Positions 38,041 to 47,464 of a DNA stretch of 64,000 bases are shown piece by piece (position 1 is the first letter of the stretch; every line of letters starts with the position of its first letter). The notes beneath the pieces were generated by a model. It was not told the origin of the DNA, made no database searches, and saw nothing but the letters and a program-made list of their open reading frames with translations. Source of the DNA: Ruminococcus sp. (GTDB lineage: Bacteria; Bacillota; Clostridia; Oscillospirales; Ruminococcaceae); contig JAHZHC010000007.1 of assembly GCA_019420505.1 (NCBI GenBank), positions 1-64,000 of the forward strand, in the 5' to 3' direction. A program made the position numbers and the translations under genes.

Positions 38041-39729
38041 ATGACAAACTTGATAAAAAACGCATCTGACCAGGTCAGAGAACTTGTTATGAACGCACTC
38101 GGCGCTTGTATCGCTGACGGAGTTTTTCCGTCTGAACCAATCCCGGCATTTAATGTGGAAATACCCGCCGACCCTAAAAACGGAGATATGTCATCTAATG
38201 CCGCAATGGTGTGTGCAAGAGCATTTCATACAGCTCCAAGAAAAATTGCTGAATCAATATGTGATAAAATTATGCTGAACGGATCTTACTTTGAAAAATG
38301 TGAGGTCGCAGGAGCAGGTTTTATTAACTTCTTCTTTTCTTCTCAGTGGTTTTCAGAGGTTATAAGTGCTGTTGTTTCTGATGGGGAGAAATATGGGGAA
38401 ACAGATTTCGGTAAGGGGAAAAAAGTCCTCGTGGAGTTTGTTTCAGCAAATCCCACAGGTCCGATGCATATCGGAAATGCAAGAGGAGGAGCTATCGGTG
38501 ACTGTCTTGCCGCTGTTCTCGATAAAGCCGGATTTAAAACGTCCCGTGAGTTTTATGTGAATGACGCAGGAAACCAAATTGAAAAGTTCAAAACCTCTCT
38601 TGAAATAAGATATCTTCAGATTTTTAAGCCTGAAACAGAAATGCCTGAGGACGCATATCTCGGCGAGGATATAGTTGTCCATGCCAAGAATTTTGCCGAT
38701 GTATACGGAGATAAATATGTCAACGCCGAGTCTGAGGAAAGAAGACAGGCACTTTGTGATTTTGCTCTTCCTGTTAACATTCAAACTCTTGAAAACGATT
38801 TGGGCAAATATCGTATTACTTATGACAAATGGTTCAGAGAAAGTACTCTCCATAACGATGGATCTGTAAGCGGTATTATTGAAAAGCTGAAACAAAGCGG
38901 ATATACTTATGAGCAGGAGGGTGCGCTCTGGTTTAAATCTTCAGAATTGGGAGATGAAAAGGACAGAGTCCTTGTCCGTGCCAACGGAATTCCTACTTAT
39001 TTTGTTCCTGATATAGCATATCATTATAATAAATTGGTCACAAGAGGCTACGATATTGCAATAGACGTGCTCGGAGCAGACCATCATGGCTATATTCCGA
39101 GAATGAAAGCAGCACTTACTGCTTTGGGTGTTGATGCGGACAAGCTTGATATTGTAATAATGCAGATGGTAAACCTCGTTAGAAACGGCGAAAAATATAA
39201 GCTTTCAAAGCGTTCGGGAAAAGCAATAACCTTGTCTACTCTTCTTGATGAAATACCGATTGACGCCGCAAGATTTTTCTTTAATCTGCGTGAACCGGAT
39301 TCCCATTTTGATTTTGATCTTGATCTGGCGGTATCACAGACATCGCAAAATCCGGTCTATTATGTTCAGTATGCCCATGCAAGAATCTGTTCCGTTTTGA
39401 GAAAAATGGAACAAGAGGGCGTAAAAATCGAAGCTCCGTCTTATGAGAATCTTGAAAAGCTTACAATGCCCGAAGAAAGAGAAATAATTAAATATATGGC
39501 AACTCTTCCGAATGTTATAAATGAATCAGCTAAGAATTATGATCCGGCGAGAATAACAAGATATGTTATAGACCTTGCAACAATGTATCATAAGTTCTAT
39601 ACAAATTGCCGCATTATGGGCGAGGAGGAATCTGTAATGCAGGCAAGGCTTTCTCTCTCGCTGGCAGTGAAACAGGTAATAAAAAATATTCTGGATATGC
39701 TGAAAATCACTTGTCCTGAAAGTATGTAA
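38041..39729 (+). CDS. argS: Arginyl-tRNA synthetase
   Basis: 562 residues, class I synthetase charging tRNA-Arg. HIGH-type motif in ANPTGPMHIGNARGG, KMSKS-type motif in KYKLSKRSGKAITLSTLLDE, and the N-terminal Arg-tRNA additional domain (FNVEIPADPKNGDMSSNAAM). C-terminal DALR anticodon-binding domain contains VQYAHARICSVLRKM. Starts 14 bases after the DUF1934 gene (AAGGAGAATCAGAAT). Confidence 0.95.
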   Translation: MTNLIKNASDQVRELVMNALGACIADGVFPSEPIPAFNVEIPADPKNGDMSSNAAMVCARAFHTAPRKIAESICDKIMLNGSYFEKCEVAGAGFINFFFSSQWFSEVISAVVSDGEKYGETDFGKGKKVLVEFVSANPTGPMHIGNARGGAIGDCLAAVLDKAGFKTSREFYVNDAGNQIEKFKTSLEIRYLQIFKPETEMPEDAYLGEDIVVHAKNFADVYGDKYVNAESEERRQALCDFALPVNIQTLENDLGKYRITYDKWFRESTLHNDGSVSGIIEKLKQSGYTYEQEGALWFKSSELGDEKDRVLVRANGIPTYFVPDIAYHYNKLVTRGYDIAIDVLGADHHGYIPRMKAALTALGVDADKLDIVIMQMVNLVRNGEKYKLSKRSGKAITLSTLLDEIPIDAARFFFNLREPDSHFDFDLDLAVSQTSQNPVYYVQYAHARICSVLRKMEQEGVKIEAPSYENLEKLTMPEEREIIKYMATLPNVINESAKNYDPARITRYVIDLATMYHKFYTNCRIMGEEESVMQARLSLSLAVKQVIKNILDMLKITCPESM

Positions 39730-39743
39730 TTAATAAAATGCTG

Positions 39744-39776
39744 TGGTCAGTCCGCATAAGGACTGACCATGTTTTG
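39744..39776 (+). terminator. Terminator of argS
   Basis: TGGTCAGTCC (39744-39753) pairs with GGACTGACCA (39760-39769), then TGTTTTGTTTT. Confidence 0.8.
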
Positions 39777-39792
39777 TTTTATTAGAAGCAGT

Positions 39793-39827
39793 AAAAAATG
39801 CTCCCTTTTTTATAGGGAGCATTTTTT
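39793..39827. terminator. Bidirectional terminator between argS and the ABC permease
   Basis: AAATGCTCCC (about 39796-39805) pairs with GGGAGCATTT (39815-39824). A tract on the left and T tract on the right allow use from both strands. Confidence 0.8.
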
Positions 39828-39832
39828 CTCAG

Positions 39833-41836
39833 CTATTTTTTCACTATTCTGTAATAAACTTTTGCTGTGAGAAGATATATAAAACCATATATTAATGCAA
39901 ACACAAGAAAGCTTGCCATTGTGCAGATGATGTATAGCTTCGTATTAGTAAGGCTAAGCATAAGAAGTATCTTTCTGATTATCGGAAAAGCTACAGCCAC
40001 ATGAATTCCGGCTGTGATAAGCGGCAGGAAAAATACCGTCAATACCTGTGAGTGAATTGAGCTTTTTACCTCCTGATTGCTCATTCCTACCTTCTGCATT
40101 ATTTCAAAGCGTTTTTTGTCTTCATAACCCTCTGAAATCTGCTTGTAGTAAATTATAAGTACGGTTGCCATTGTGAACAGCAGTCCGAGAAACATTCCAA
40201 GGAAAAATAAACTTCCGTAAAGTCCGTATATATCGTGACGCTTAAATTCACGGCATTCCGTTGTGCAGGAACTGAGCTCTTTGCTTTGAGCGTCAATTTC
40301 ATTTTTTATTTTTGTGTATAAAGCTTTCTGTCCTTCCTTACTGCCTCCAATGTCTATTCCGTAATAGAATTCAATGCCGCTTGCATCATCTTTAAGAACT
40401 TCTTTCTGTTTTTCATATAGTTCTTTGATGACCGAAATATCCTTAACCACAATTCCATGTGTGGAAGTGATATTTGCTGATATCATACCATTTTCTACAA
40501 ATTTATCTGTTCTGTCAATGATTCTGTAGGTCTTTCCAAAAAGCTTGAAATAATCCTTTTTCTCATTATATTTTTCCCTGTTTGAATAAATAATGACCTC
40601 ATCATCCGCAAGCTTTACATTTCTGCCGATAAAATTTGAATAATCTTCTGCTGTGATAAAAAACAGATTTTTAAAATTATTTATATTATCAAGGTTATAA
40701 TCATCGTTTACAGTAAAAGTGTCTTTGTCATCAAAAACAGCTGTAAATCCTAAACTTGAGTATTTTATTTCATTTTTTATATTTTTATTTTCTTTTTTAG
40801 TAACTTCTTTAACAATGTTTAATATTCTTTCATTATTTTCACTATTGCCCTCATCGCTGTAAACAGCTATTTCATATGGATATCTGTTCATTATTAAATC
40901 TTCAGTGCCGATAATAAGCGACACCGTCGAAGATACCATAACAAGTACCATTGTTGAAAGAATGCATATATTCGCCAGTCCTACAGCGTTCTGTTTCATT
41001 CTGTATATCATTCCCGAAACGCTTATAAAATGATTTGTTTTATAATAAAATCCTTTGTTCTTTTTTAATAGTTTAAGAAAAGCAATGCTGCTTGAAGTGA
41101 ATAGCAGATATGTTCCGACAATAACAAGTATTACTGCAATAAAGAATAGATAGAGAGCAGATACAGGATTCTCTACCGTAAGAGAAATGTAATATCCCGC
41201 ACCTAAACATCCTAATCCAAGTAAAGCTATAAACCATTTTGCTTTTGGTTCTTTTTCTCCAACATTACCGCCCTTTAAAAGCTCAATTGGTTTTGAAAGG
41301 TGAATCATTCTGAGTGAGTTTAAGAAAATAAGTAAAAATAATATCCCGAATAAGATTATCGTATGAAGAACAGCTTCCTTTGAAATATAAAAGCCAAGGG
41401 CAATTTCTGTCTTTACAATTTTAGCAATTATGAGATACATAAGCTTATCAAGCAGAATTCCGGTAAGAAAACCTAAACCAATGCTTATAATTACAACATA
41501 AAGGTTTTCATATGCAATCACCTTTGCAATGTGCTTTTTTTCCATTCCAAGTATATTGAAAATACCAAATTCTTTTTTTCTGTTCTTGGTCAGAAAACTG
41601 TTGGTGTAGAAAAGAAATATAAAAGCGAAAATAGCTGTTATCACGCTTCCTAAATTGAGTGTAGTAGTAACTGTCACTGAACCGTAAATATTCTTTAATC
41701 CCTGGTTTCCTGACAGCGATTCCATAATATAATACATAGCAACAGTAAGAATACAGGTGATTATATACGGAATATATGTTTTTGCATTCTTTTTTATGTT
41801 ATTTGCGGCCAGTTTCGGATAAAGCAATCTGTTCAT
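39833..41836 (-). CDS. BceB-like ABC transporter permease
   Basis: 667 residues. FtsX-type permease with about ten membrane helices and one large extracellular domain between helices 7 and 8 (~residues 320-540; YSDEGNSENNERILNIVKEV). This is the hallmark of Bce transporters that sense and remove antimicrobial peptides from lipid II-cycle targets. N-terminus LYPKLAANNIKKNAKTYIPY is typical. Overlaps the ATPase stop by four bases; the kinase and regulator lie just upstream on the same strand. Confidence 0.85.
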   Translation of the reverse strand: MNRLLYPKLAANNIKKNAKTYIPYIITCILTVAMYYIMESLSGNQGLKNIYGSVTVTTTLNLGSVITAIFAFIFLFYTNSFLTKNRKKEFGIFNILGMEKKHIAKVIAYENLYVVIISIGLGFLTGILLDKLMYLIIAKIVKTEIALGFYISKEAVLHTIILFGILFLLIFLNSLRMIHLSKPIELLKGGNVGEKEPKAKWFIALLGLGCLGAGYYISLTVENPVSALYLFFIAVILVIVGTYLLFTSSSIAFLKLLKKNKGFYYKTNHFISVSGMIYRMKQNAVGLANICILSTMVLVMVSSTVSLIIGTEDLIMNRYPYEIAVYSDEGNSENNERILNIVKEVTKKENKNIKNEIKYSSLGFTAVFDDKDTFTVNDDYNLDNINNFKNLFFITAEDYSNFIGRNVKLADDEVIIYSNREKYNEKKDYFKLFGKTYRIIDRTDKFVENGMISANITSTHGIVVKDISVIKELYEKQKEVLKDDASGIEFYYGIDIGGSKEGQKALYTKIKNEIDAQSKELSSCTTECREFKRHDIYGLYGSLFFLGMFLGLLFTMATVLIIYYKQISEGYEDKKRFEIMQKVGMSNQEVKSSIHSQVLTVFFLPLITAGIHVAVAFPIIRKILLMLSLTNTKLYIICTMASFLVFALIYGFIYLLTAKVYYRIVKK

Positions 41837-42597
41837 CTTCTGTCACCACCCGAAGCAAGTAGTGTAAGTGTATCTGAGATTTTCTGATATAATTCCTCGT
41901 TGGAACAGTTTCCTCTGTAAATCTGATGGAACACCTCGCCGTCTTTAATAAACATTACCCTGCCTGCATGACTTGCAGCTTTTGTAGAGTGAGTAACCAT
42001 AACAATAGTCTGTCCGGCTTTGTTAATGTCTGAAAATACTTTTAAAAGACTGTCTGTTGACTTTGAGTCAAGTGCTCCTGTAGGCTCATCGGCAAGAATA
42101 AGCTTCGGATAAGTAATAAGCGCTCTCGCAACAGCAGCACGCTGCTTCTGACCTCCTGAAACCTCATAGGGAAATTTGTTAAGCAGCTCATTGATACCAA
42201 GCATTTTGGCAATTGGCTGTAAACGTCTCTCCATTTCGCTGTATTTTTTTCCTGAAAGTACAAGCGGAAGAAAAATATTGTCCTTCAGACTGAAAGTGTC
42301 GAGCAAATTAAAATCCTGAAATACAAATCCTAAGTTTTCACGTCTGAAGGCCGAAAGCTCCTTATCTTTGACTTTTGAAAGACATTTGTCCTGTAAATAA
42401 ACTTCTCCGCTTGTCGGCTTGTCAAGAGCGGCAAGAATGTTAAGCAAAGTTGTTTTGCCGGATCCGGACTCGCCCATAATAGCAACATATTCTCCGCTTT
42501 CAACAGAAAATGTTACATCAGATAAAGCCCTGACCTGATTTCCGCCGAAGCGTGTCGTGTAAATCTTTTCAATACTGTTTACATCTAAAATTGACAT
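41833..42597 (-). CDS. BceA-like ABC transporter ATPase
   Basis: 254 residues. Walker A GESGSGKTTLLNILAALDKP, signature YEVSGGQKQRAAVARAL, Walker B LILADEPTGALDSK, then MVTHSTKAASHAGR. Belongs to the BceA/MacB-like group. Pairs with the downstream permease; promoter with unusual spacing upstream. Confidence 0.9.
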   Translation of the reverse strand: MSILDVNSIEKIYTTRFGGNQVRALSDVTFSVESGEYVAIMGESGSGKTTLLNILAALDKPTSGEVYLQDKCLSKVKDKELSAFRRENLGFVFQDFNLLDTFSLKDNIFLPLVLSGKKYSEMERRLQPIAKMLGINELLNKFPYEVSGGQKQRAAVARALITYPKLILADEPTGALDSKSTDSLLKVFSDINKAGQTIVMVTHSTKAASHAGRVMFIKDGEVFHQIYRGNCSNEELYQKISDTLTLLASGGDRR

Positions 42598-42629
42598 TAA
42601 TATTAACCTCCTGTCTTTGTTGTGTATTT

Positions 42630-42695
42630 ATTATAGCATTAAAGCCGAAAGTCAAACATCTATTTGTGTGACATTCCGGCTTTTTATGTGACATT
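42630..42695 (-). promoter_or_regulatory. Regulated promoter of the Bce-like ABC operon
   Basis: On the minus strand a TATAAT (42635-42630) is only 14 bases from TTGACT (42655-42650), too close for strong activity alone. Upstream are two exact copies of AATGTCACA (42675-42667 and 42695-42687) starting 20 bases apart, i.e. on one face of the helix. These are likely binding sites for the adjacent response regulator, which would activate the weak promoter. Confidence 0.55.
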
Positions 42696-42718
42696 TTTGT
42701 AAGACGGTGATAAATAAT

Positions 42719-43720
42719 CTATTCTACTTCAAGCTTAGAGGTGTTAAGGTCAATTGAAAATGTTGTTCCTATACCGATCTCTGACTGTACACTAAGATTG
42801 TGCGAAAGTTTGTTTGCAGCCTTTTTGCAAAGATATAATCCAAGTCCCGTTGCTTTTTTGTTGGCTCGTCCGCCGAAGCCGGTAAATCCTTTTTCAAATA
42901 TTCTCGGCAGATCCTCAGGAACTATTCCCATGCCGGTATCGGTAATTTTAAGAATGTTATCTTCAGTGAAATCTATTGTAACAGATCCCCTTAAAGTGTA
43001 TTTAACTGCATTTGAAAGGATTTGTTCAATAATAAATAAAAGCCATTTTTCATCTGTCAGAACAGAGGAGTCAGTTCCTGTATATATAAGTCTGATTTTT
43101 TGTCTTATAAACAAAGGAGCATACCTGTGTATTGCTTGTCTGATAATGCTGTCAAGCTCATATTTTTTTATAATAAAATCTGAAGATGAATTGTCCAGTC
43201 TTAAGTAATTCAGTGCCATTTCAGCATATTGTTCTATTCTGAATAATTCGGTTGAAAGCTCTCTGTTCGTCTCCGTATCCTCTGATTGCAAAATCATCTG
43301 CATTGCGGAAATCGGCGTTTTGATCTGATGAACCCAAACCGTGTAATAATCTATACTGTCACGGCGTTCATTGTTAAAACGAGTTATGTTTTCGTTGTTG
43401 ATCTCATTAAGCCTGTTAATAATATTTTTTAAATCATCTTGTAAAAGATTTTCCGAATCGGGAATCTGGTCAGTCATAAGAGGAAGATTATCATAAATAT
43501 CCTTTAAAAGCAAATGCTTTTTCCTGAATTTCAGAAAATTAAGTATTATAACGATAAAAGCAATAAATGCACAAATTGATCCGGCATAAATTACAGCTTC
43601 AATTTTTGTGTCATAAAGATAAAATACAGCCGCAAATACAATCGCAAATGTCAGTAAAGTGATTGTATTATAACGATATTGATAAATATATTTAAAAAAC
43701 AGTTTCATTTTAAACCTCAT
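42719..43720 (-). CDS. BceS-like intramembrane-sensing histidine kinase
   Basis: 333 residues. Two membrane helices with almost no extracellular loop (~16-33 and 40-58: TITLLTFAIVFAAVFYLY, AGSICAFIAFIVIILNF). The H box is VWVHQIKTPISAMQMIL, with HATPase boxes N (IEQILSNAVKYT), G1 (ITDTGMGIVPEDL) and GRANKKATGLGLYLCKKAA. Such kinases detect flux through their ABC partner. Overlaps the regulator gene by four bases. Confidence 0.88.
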   Translation of the reverse strand: MRFKMKLFFKYIYQYRYNTITLLTFAIVFAAVFYLYDTKIEAVIYAGSICAFIAFIVIILNFLKFRKKHLLLKDIYDNLPLMTDQIPDSENLLQDDLKNIINRLNEINNENITRFNNERRDSIDYYTVWVHQIKTPISAMQMILQSEDTETNRELSTELFRIEQYAEMALNYLRLDNSSSDFIIKKYELDSIIRQAIHRYAPLFIRQKIRLIYTGTDSSVLTDEKWLLFIIEQILSNAVKYTLRGSVTIDFTEDNILKITDTGMGIVPEDLPRIFEKGFTGFGGRANKKATGLGLYLCKKAANKLSHNLSVQSEIGIGTTFSIDLNTSKLEVE

Positions 43721-44388
43721 TCAATTATATATCCCGAACCGACTTTGGTTTTAATAAAATCATTAAGTCCGGCGGCTTCAAGCTTCTTCCTGAGCCGTGT
43801 CACATTAACGGTAAGTGTGTTTTCTTCAACATAACAGTCGATTTGCCATAGCTTAGTCATAAGTGTATCTCGGCTTACAATCCTGCCTTTGTTTTCCATA
43901 AGAGTTTGTAAAATACGAAAATCATTTTTAGTTAACTCAATCTTATTGCTATTGTATGAAAGCGTGGCGTCATTAAGATTAAGCACAGCTCCTTTGTGTT
44001 CAAGTACAGGAATGTTGCTTCCCATGTCATATGTGCGCCTTAATAAAGCCTGAATTTTAGCAGTCATAACGTTTATGTCCATAGGCTTGGAAATAAAATC
44101 ATCTCCTCCCATGTTCATTGCCATAACAATGTTCATGTTGTCGGAAGCGGAAGAAATAAAAATGATAGGAATGTCTGAAATTTTTCGGATTTCGCTGCAC
44201 CAGTGATATCCGTTGAAAAACGGCAGCATAATATCAACCAAAACCATATGCGGTTCAAATTCAGTAAATTCACTTATGATATTCTGAAAATTCTCCGTGC
44301 GTTTTACCTCATAGCCCCAGTTTTCAAGGTGTTTTTTCATAAGTGAAGCAATAGTAAAATCGTCTTCAATAATATAAATTCTATACAT
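43717..44388 (-). CDS. BceR-like OmpR-family response regulator
   Basis: 223 residues from ATG 44388 (a TTG at 44409 would lie in the GAAAGGA ribosome site). Receiver domain with acidic pocket in IYIIEDDFTIA and phospho-acceptor Asp in MVLVDIMLPFFNGYHW. Winged helix C-terminus (ELTKNDFRILQTLMENKGRI, VNVTRLRKKLEAAGL). Probably activates the divergent-spaced ABC promoter downstream. A TATAAT box lies just upstream on the minus strand. Confidence 0.9.
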   Translation of the reverse strand: MYRIYIIEDDFTIASLMKKHLENWGYEVKRTENFQNIISEFTEFEPHMVLVDIMLPFFNGYHWCSEIRKISDIPIIFISSASDNMNIVMAMNMGGDDFISKPMDINVMTAKIQALLRRTYDMGSNIPVLEHKGAVLNLNDATLSYNSNKIELTKNDFRILQTLMENKGRIVSRDTLMTKLWQIDCYVEENTLTVNVTRLRKKLEAAGLNDFIKTKVGSGYIIE

Positions 44389-44484
44389 TTTATATGAGTT
44401 TCCTTTCAATATTCTATCTTGATTATATCATACAATGATTGAGCTTTCAAGAAAATATGAATCAATTAATTTTATCCAAAAATA

Positions 44485-44528
44485 AAAAAGATAAAGACTG
44501 ACATATCCCGAAGGACATATCAGTCTTT
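44485..44528 (-). terminator. Terminator of the EF-G-like gene
   Basis: On the minus strand AAAGACTGATATGTCC (44528-44513) and GGATATGTCAGTCTTT (44508-44493) form a 16-bp stem with a UUCG tetraloop, followed by a T-rich tail. Confidence 0.85.
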
Positions 44529-44573
44529 GTTAACGTTTTAGTTATACAGCTGCGTACTTTTTGTAATATGGTT

Positions 44574-46652
44574 CTATACCCTGTTTTTAGCAATAACTTC
44601 AGCGACCAAATGATTCGGAAGCTGATCATATCTGAGAACTTCAAGTGCAAACCAGCCTCTTCCCTGAGTCATCTGACGAAGAAGCATAGTGAAATCAGCC
44701 ATTTCTGACATAGGAACTTCAGCAGTGATTTCTGTAAGACCGGCTTTTTCCGCAGGCGTCATACCAAGAACTCTGCCTCGGCGCTTGTTAAGCTCGCCGA
44801 TCATGTCGCCTGTGTTTTCATCAGGCACAGTAACATTCAGCGCTCCGATAGGCTCAAGAAGCATAGGCTCTGCCTGAGGCAATCCTTCTTTGTATGCAAT
44901 AGTTGCGGCCATCTTGAATGCCATTTCAGACGAGTCAACCGGGTGATAAGATCCGTCAACGAGAATAGCCTTCAGTCCTACCATAGGGAATCCGGCCAGT
45001 ACACCTTTCTTTACACATTCCTGTAATCCCTTTTCAACAGCAGGGAAGAAGTTTTTAGGAACTGCGCCTCCGAAAACCTTCTCCTCAAATACCAATTCAT
45101 CTGAAATGCAAGGTTCAAATTCAATCCATACATCACCATATTGTCCGTGACCGCCCGATTGTTTTTTGTGTTTTCCCTGAACCTTGACTTTCTTGCGTAT
45201 TGATTCCTTGTATGGAATCTTAGGAACACTGAGTTCTACCTCAACACCGAAGTCATTTTTCAGCTTTGATAAAGCAGACGCCAAATGCTGTTCGCCCAAA
45301 CCGCTGAGGATCTGTTCAAGAGTCGATTCATCCTGTGCATATGCAAGTGAAAGGTCTTCTTCAAGCAATCTGTTAATAGCGTTGGAGATCTTGCTTTCAT
45401 CTCCCTGTGATTTAGCCTTGACAGCCATCTTGTAGCAAGCCCTCGGGAACTTCACAGCTTCAAATTTTACCACCCTCGACGGATCGCAGATCGTGTCGTT
45501 TGTGTTTATGTTCATCTTTGTAGCAACCACAATGTCACCGCAGCCGGCTTCAGTTACTTCTGTCTGTTTTCTTCCGCAAAGAGTAATAAGCTTGCCCACC
45601 TTTTCGGTGTTACCTGTAGTTGCATTAACAACTTCCTTGTTTGTGTTAAGTATGCCCGAGTGAATTTTTATATATGACATTTTGCCCACAAACGGGTCTG
45701 CAACTGTCTTGAATACAAAAGCTGATAACGGTGCGTCAGAATCGCACTTTATTTCAACAGCATTTCCGTCCATGTCCTCTGCCATTTTAACATCATTGTC
45801 AGAAGGGGCAGGGAGGAGTAAAGAAATCTCTTTTAAAAGCATGTCAATTCCCGCAAGCGTCGTTGAGGATACGCATGTAACAGGAGTTATAATACCTTCG
45901 TTCATACCCTTGTGTATGCCGTCGATAAGCTCTTTCTGAGTGAAAGCTTCACCTGAGAAGAATTTTTCGAATAACACTTCGTCCGTTTCAGCAACAGCCT
46001 CTGACACAGCCTCAATAAGTCCGTCAATACGATATCCCATTTTTTCTGATACTTCCGCAGTCGGCATTTCAGTCTCAACAGCGTTTCCGCTTTCGTCGTA
46101 TTTGTAAGCCTTCATTTCAATAAGATTTACATATGAAACAATCTTTCTGTCAGCAATAACAGGTACAACAACAGGACATACCGTAGGACCGAATTCAGCC
46201 TTTAGTTCGGTAAGAACATTGTTGAAGTTAGCGTTATCGTCATCAAGCTTGGTTACAACAAACATTCTCGGCTTTCCGTGTTCGACCGCATAGTCGTAAG
46301 CCTTGTGAGTACCAACCTTGACACCGGATTTTCCCGACACCGTGATCATAACACAGCCGCTTGCAGAAATACCCTCAACCATTCCGCTTTCGTAATCAAA
46401 TAAACCGGGAGTGTCAAGAAGATTTATTTTAAATTCATCTTTTTCAAGAGAAGCAAGAGATGTATAAATAGATGATTTTCTTTTTATTTCTTCAGCTGTG
46501 TAGTCGGAAACAGTGTTTCCGTCAGCGATTTTTCCGAGTCTGTCAGTTGTGCCGCTTTTAAAAAGCAAAGCCTCAGTAAGCGAGGTTTTGCCTGATCCGG
46601 CGTGCCCTGCTATAGCTATGTTTTTAATTTTAGTGCTGTCATATTTTTTCAA
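44574..46652 (-). CDS. EF-G-like translational GTPase paralogue
   Basis: 692 residues with the five-domain EF-G layout. G1 is AIAGHAGSGKTSLTEAL and G4 is VTKLDDDNAN. G3 reads LLDTPGLFDYESGMVEG: the catalytic histidine of DTPGHVDF is replaced by leucine. Domain IV has HKKQSGGHGQYGDVWIEFEP; domain V ends near the C-terminus (LNKRRGRVLGMTP). This matches the EF-G paralogues common in Clostridia next to the canonical FusA. It may act in ribosome recycling or stress, with slow GTP hydrolysis; that is inference. Monocistronic. Confidence 0.85.
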   Translation of the reverse strand: MKKYDSTKIKNIAIAGHAGSGKTSLTEALLFKSGTTDRLGKIADGNTVSDYTAEEIKRKSSIYTSLASLEKDEFKINLLDTPGLFDYESGMVEGISASGCVMITVSGKSGVKVGTHKAYDYAVEHGKPRMFVVTKLDDDNANFNNVLTELKAEFGPTVCPVVVPVIADRKIVSYVNLIEMKAYKYDESGNAVETEMPTAEVSEKMGYRIDGLIEAVSEAVAETDEVLFEKFFSGEAFTQKELIDGIHKGMNEGIITPVTCVSSTTLAGIDMLLKEISLLLPAPSDNDVKMAEDMDGNAVEIKCDSDAPLSAFVFKTVADPFVGKMSYIKIHSGILNTNKEVVNATTGNTEKVGKLITLCGRKQTEVTEAGCGDIVVATKMNINTNDTICDPSRVVKFEAVKFPRACYKMAVKAKSQGDESKISNAINRLLEEDLSLAYAQDESTLEQILSGLGEQHLASALSKLKNDFGVEVELSVPKIPYKESIRKKVKVQGKHKKQSGGHGQYGDVWIEFEPCISDELVFEEKVFGGAVPKNFFPAVEKGLQECVKKGVLAGFPMVGLKAILVDGSYHPVDSSEMAFKMAATIAYKEGLPQAEPMLLEPIGALNVTVPDENTGDMIGELNKRRGRVLGMTPAEKAGLTEITAEVPMSEMADFTMLLRQMTQGRGWFALEVLRYDQLPNHLVAEVIAKNRV

Positions 46653-47030
46653 GACAGTTCGCTCCTATCTGTTATAAAATTTGCAGGATTATATGTACTA
46701 AATAGCCAAAAAGATTTAACTGCATACAATAATTATATACTATTTTCACATAAATAGCAACCCCTGATATTAAAAAAGTATTCGTGATTATAACCAAAAA
46801 TTCCAATATTTTTTTGTAATAAGATATGATTATTAAAAGGTAAAATCAGAATTGTAATTTTTTTGCTTTAGTTCTGTTTAAATAAAACAAATGATTGTTG
46901 CAATTGCATAAAATTTCAAAACTGTTTTTGTGCATTGCTACAAACTTTGTTCATATTTCATTCAAAGTTGCACGTTTGCGTGCAAAAAACCTTAAAATAA
47001 GCCTATTAGTAGAGGGGGGTGCTGGCTCGC

Positions 47031-47100
47031 ACGGCGCATATCCCGTTATCAGTTTGTGATATTTATGGCTTTGACCTCGCTGTGGCGAGTTTGCAAAAAA
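47031..47100 (+). repeat. Diverged 70-base direct repeat, copy 1
   Basis: Aligns without gaps to copy 2 at 47320. Shared blocks are ACGGCGC, GTTATCA, TTTGTGATAT, TGACC, CTGTGGC and GTTTGCAAAAA, roughly four in five positions. A U-rich or A-rich end follows. Meaning unknown. Confidence 0.65.
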
Positions 47101-47319
47101 GAAACTATAGTCACTTCAAGCATAAACTGACACAAGAAATATTGTATTGCAAATGTAAAATTCAACTGACAGGATTTACGTTAAAAAGGACAGGCATTTT
47201 TGGAGTCTGCCCCTAACAAATATAATTATCCGTAAATGTGCAGATTTGAATTTTACAAGTAATTTTACTGCATTATCATTTTTTCAATCCGCACGTGTGC
47301 TCGGTCGATCTTAACGCAG

Positions 47320-47389
47320 ACGGCGCTTGTCACGTTATCAATTTGTGATATCTAAATCTCTGACCCCACTGTGGCAGGTTTGCAAAAAT
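47320..47389 (+). repeat. Diverged 70-base direct repeat, copy 2
   Basis: Second copy, 289 bases after the first, same orientation and no gaps. Differences are scattered single bases, as for an old duplication under some constraint. Confidence 0.65.
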
Positions 47390-47410
47390 TTCAGTTCCCG
47401 CTTATTTGCA

Positions 47411-47443
47411 AAAAAATACAAGGTGCAATCATATGCACCTTGT
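47411..47443 (-). terminator. Terminator of rex
   Basis: ACAAGGTGCA (47418-47427) pairs fully with TGCACCTTGT (47434-47443). On the minus strand six U (47416-47411) follow. Confidence 0.82.
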
Positions 47444-47464
47444 AAATATCAGATTTGTAATTTG

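Larger units (their letters stand above)
46653..47417. other. 765-base intergenic region without a supported gene
   Basis: AT-rich at its EF-G end. It holds a short TTGCACG-TTTG-CGTGCAA hairpin (46968-46985) and two diverged copies of a ~70-base repeat. The open frames across it are not supported by ribosome sites or family resemblance. Confidence 0.6.

Noticed and set aside
46968..46985. Terminator candidate TTGCACG-TTTG-CGTGCAA
   Set aside because: A tract follows on the plus strand and no U tract follows on the minus strand, so neither direction gives an intrinsic terminator.
47019..47216. 65-codon frame in the rex/EF-G gap
   Set aside because: Spans one copy of the 70-base repeat, lacks a ribosome site, and the reading frame is not preserved in the second copy.
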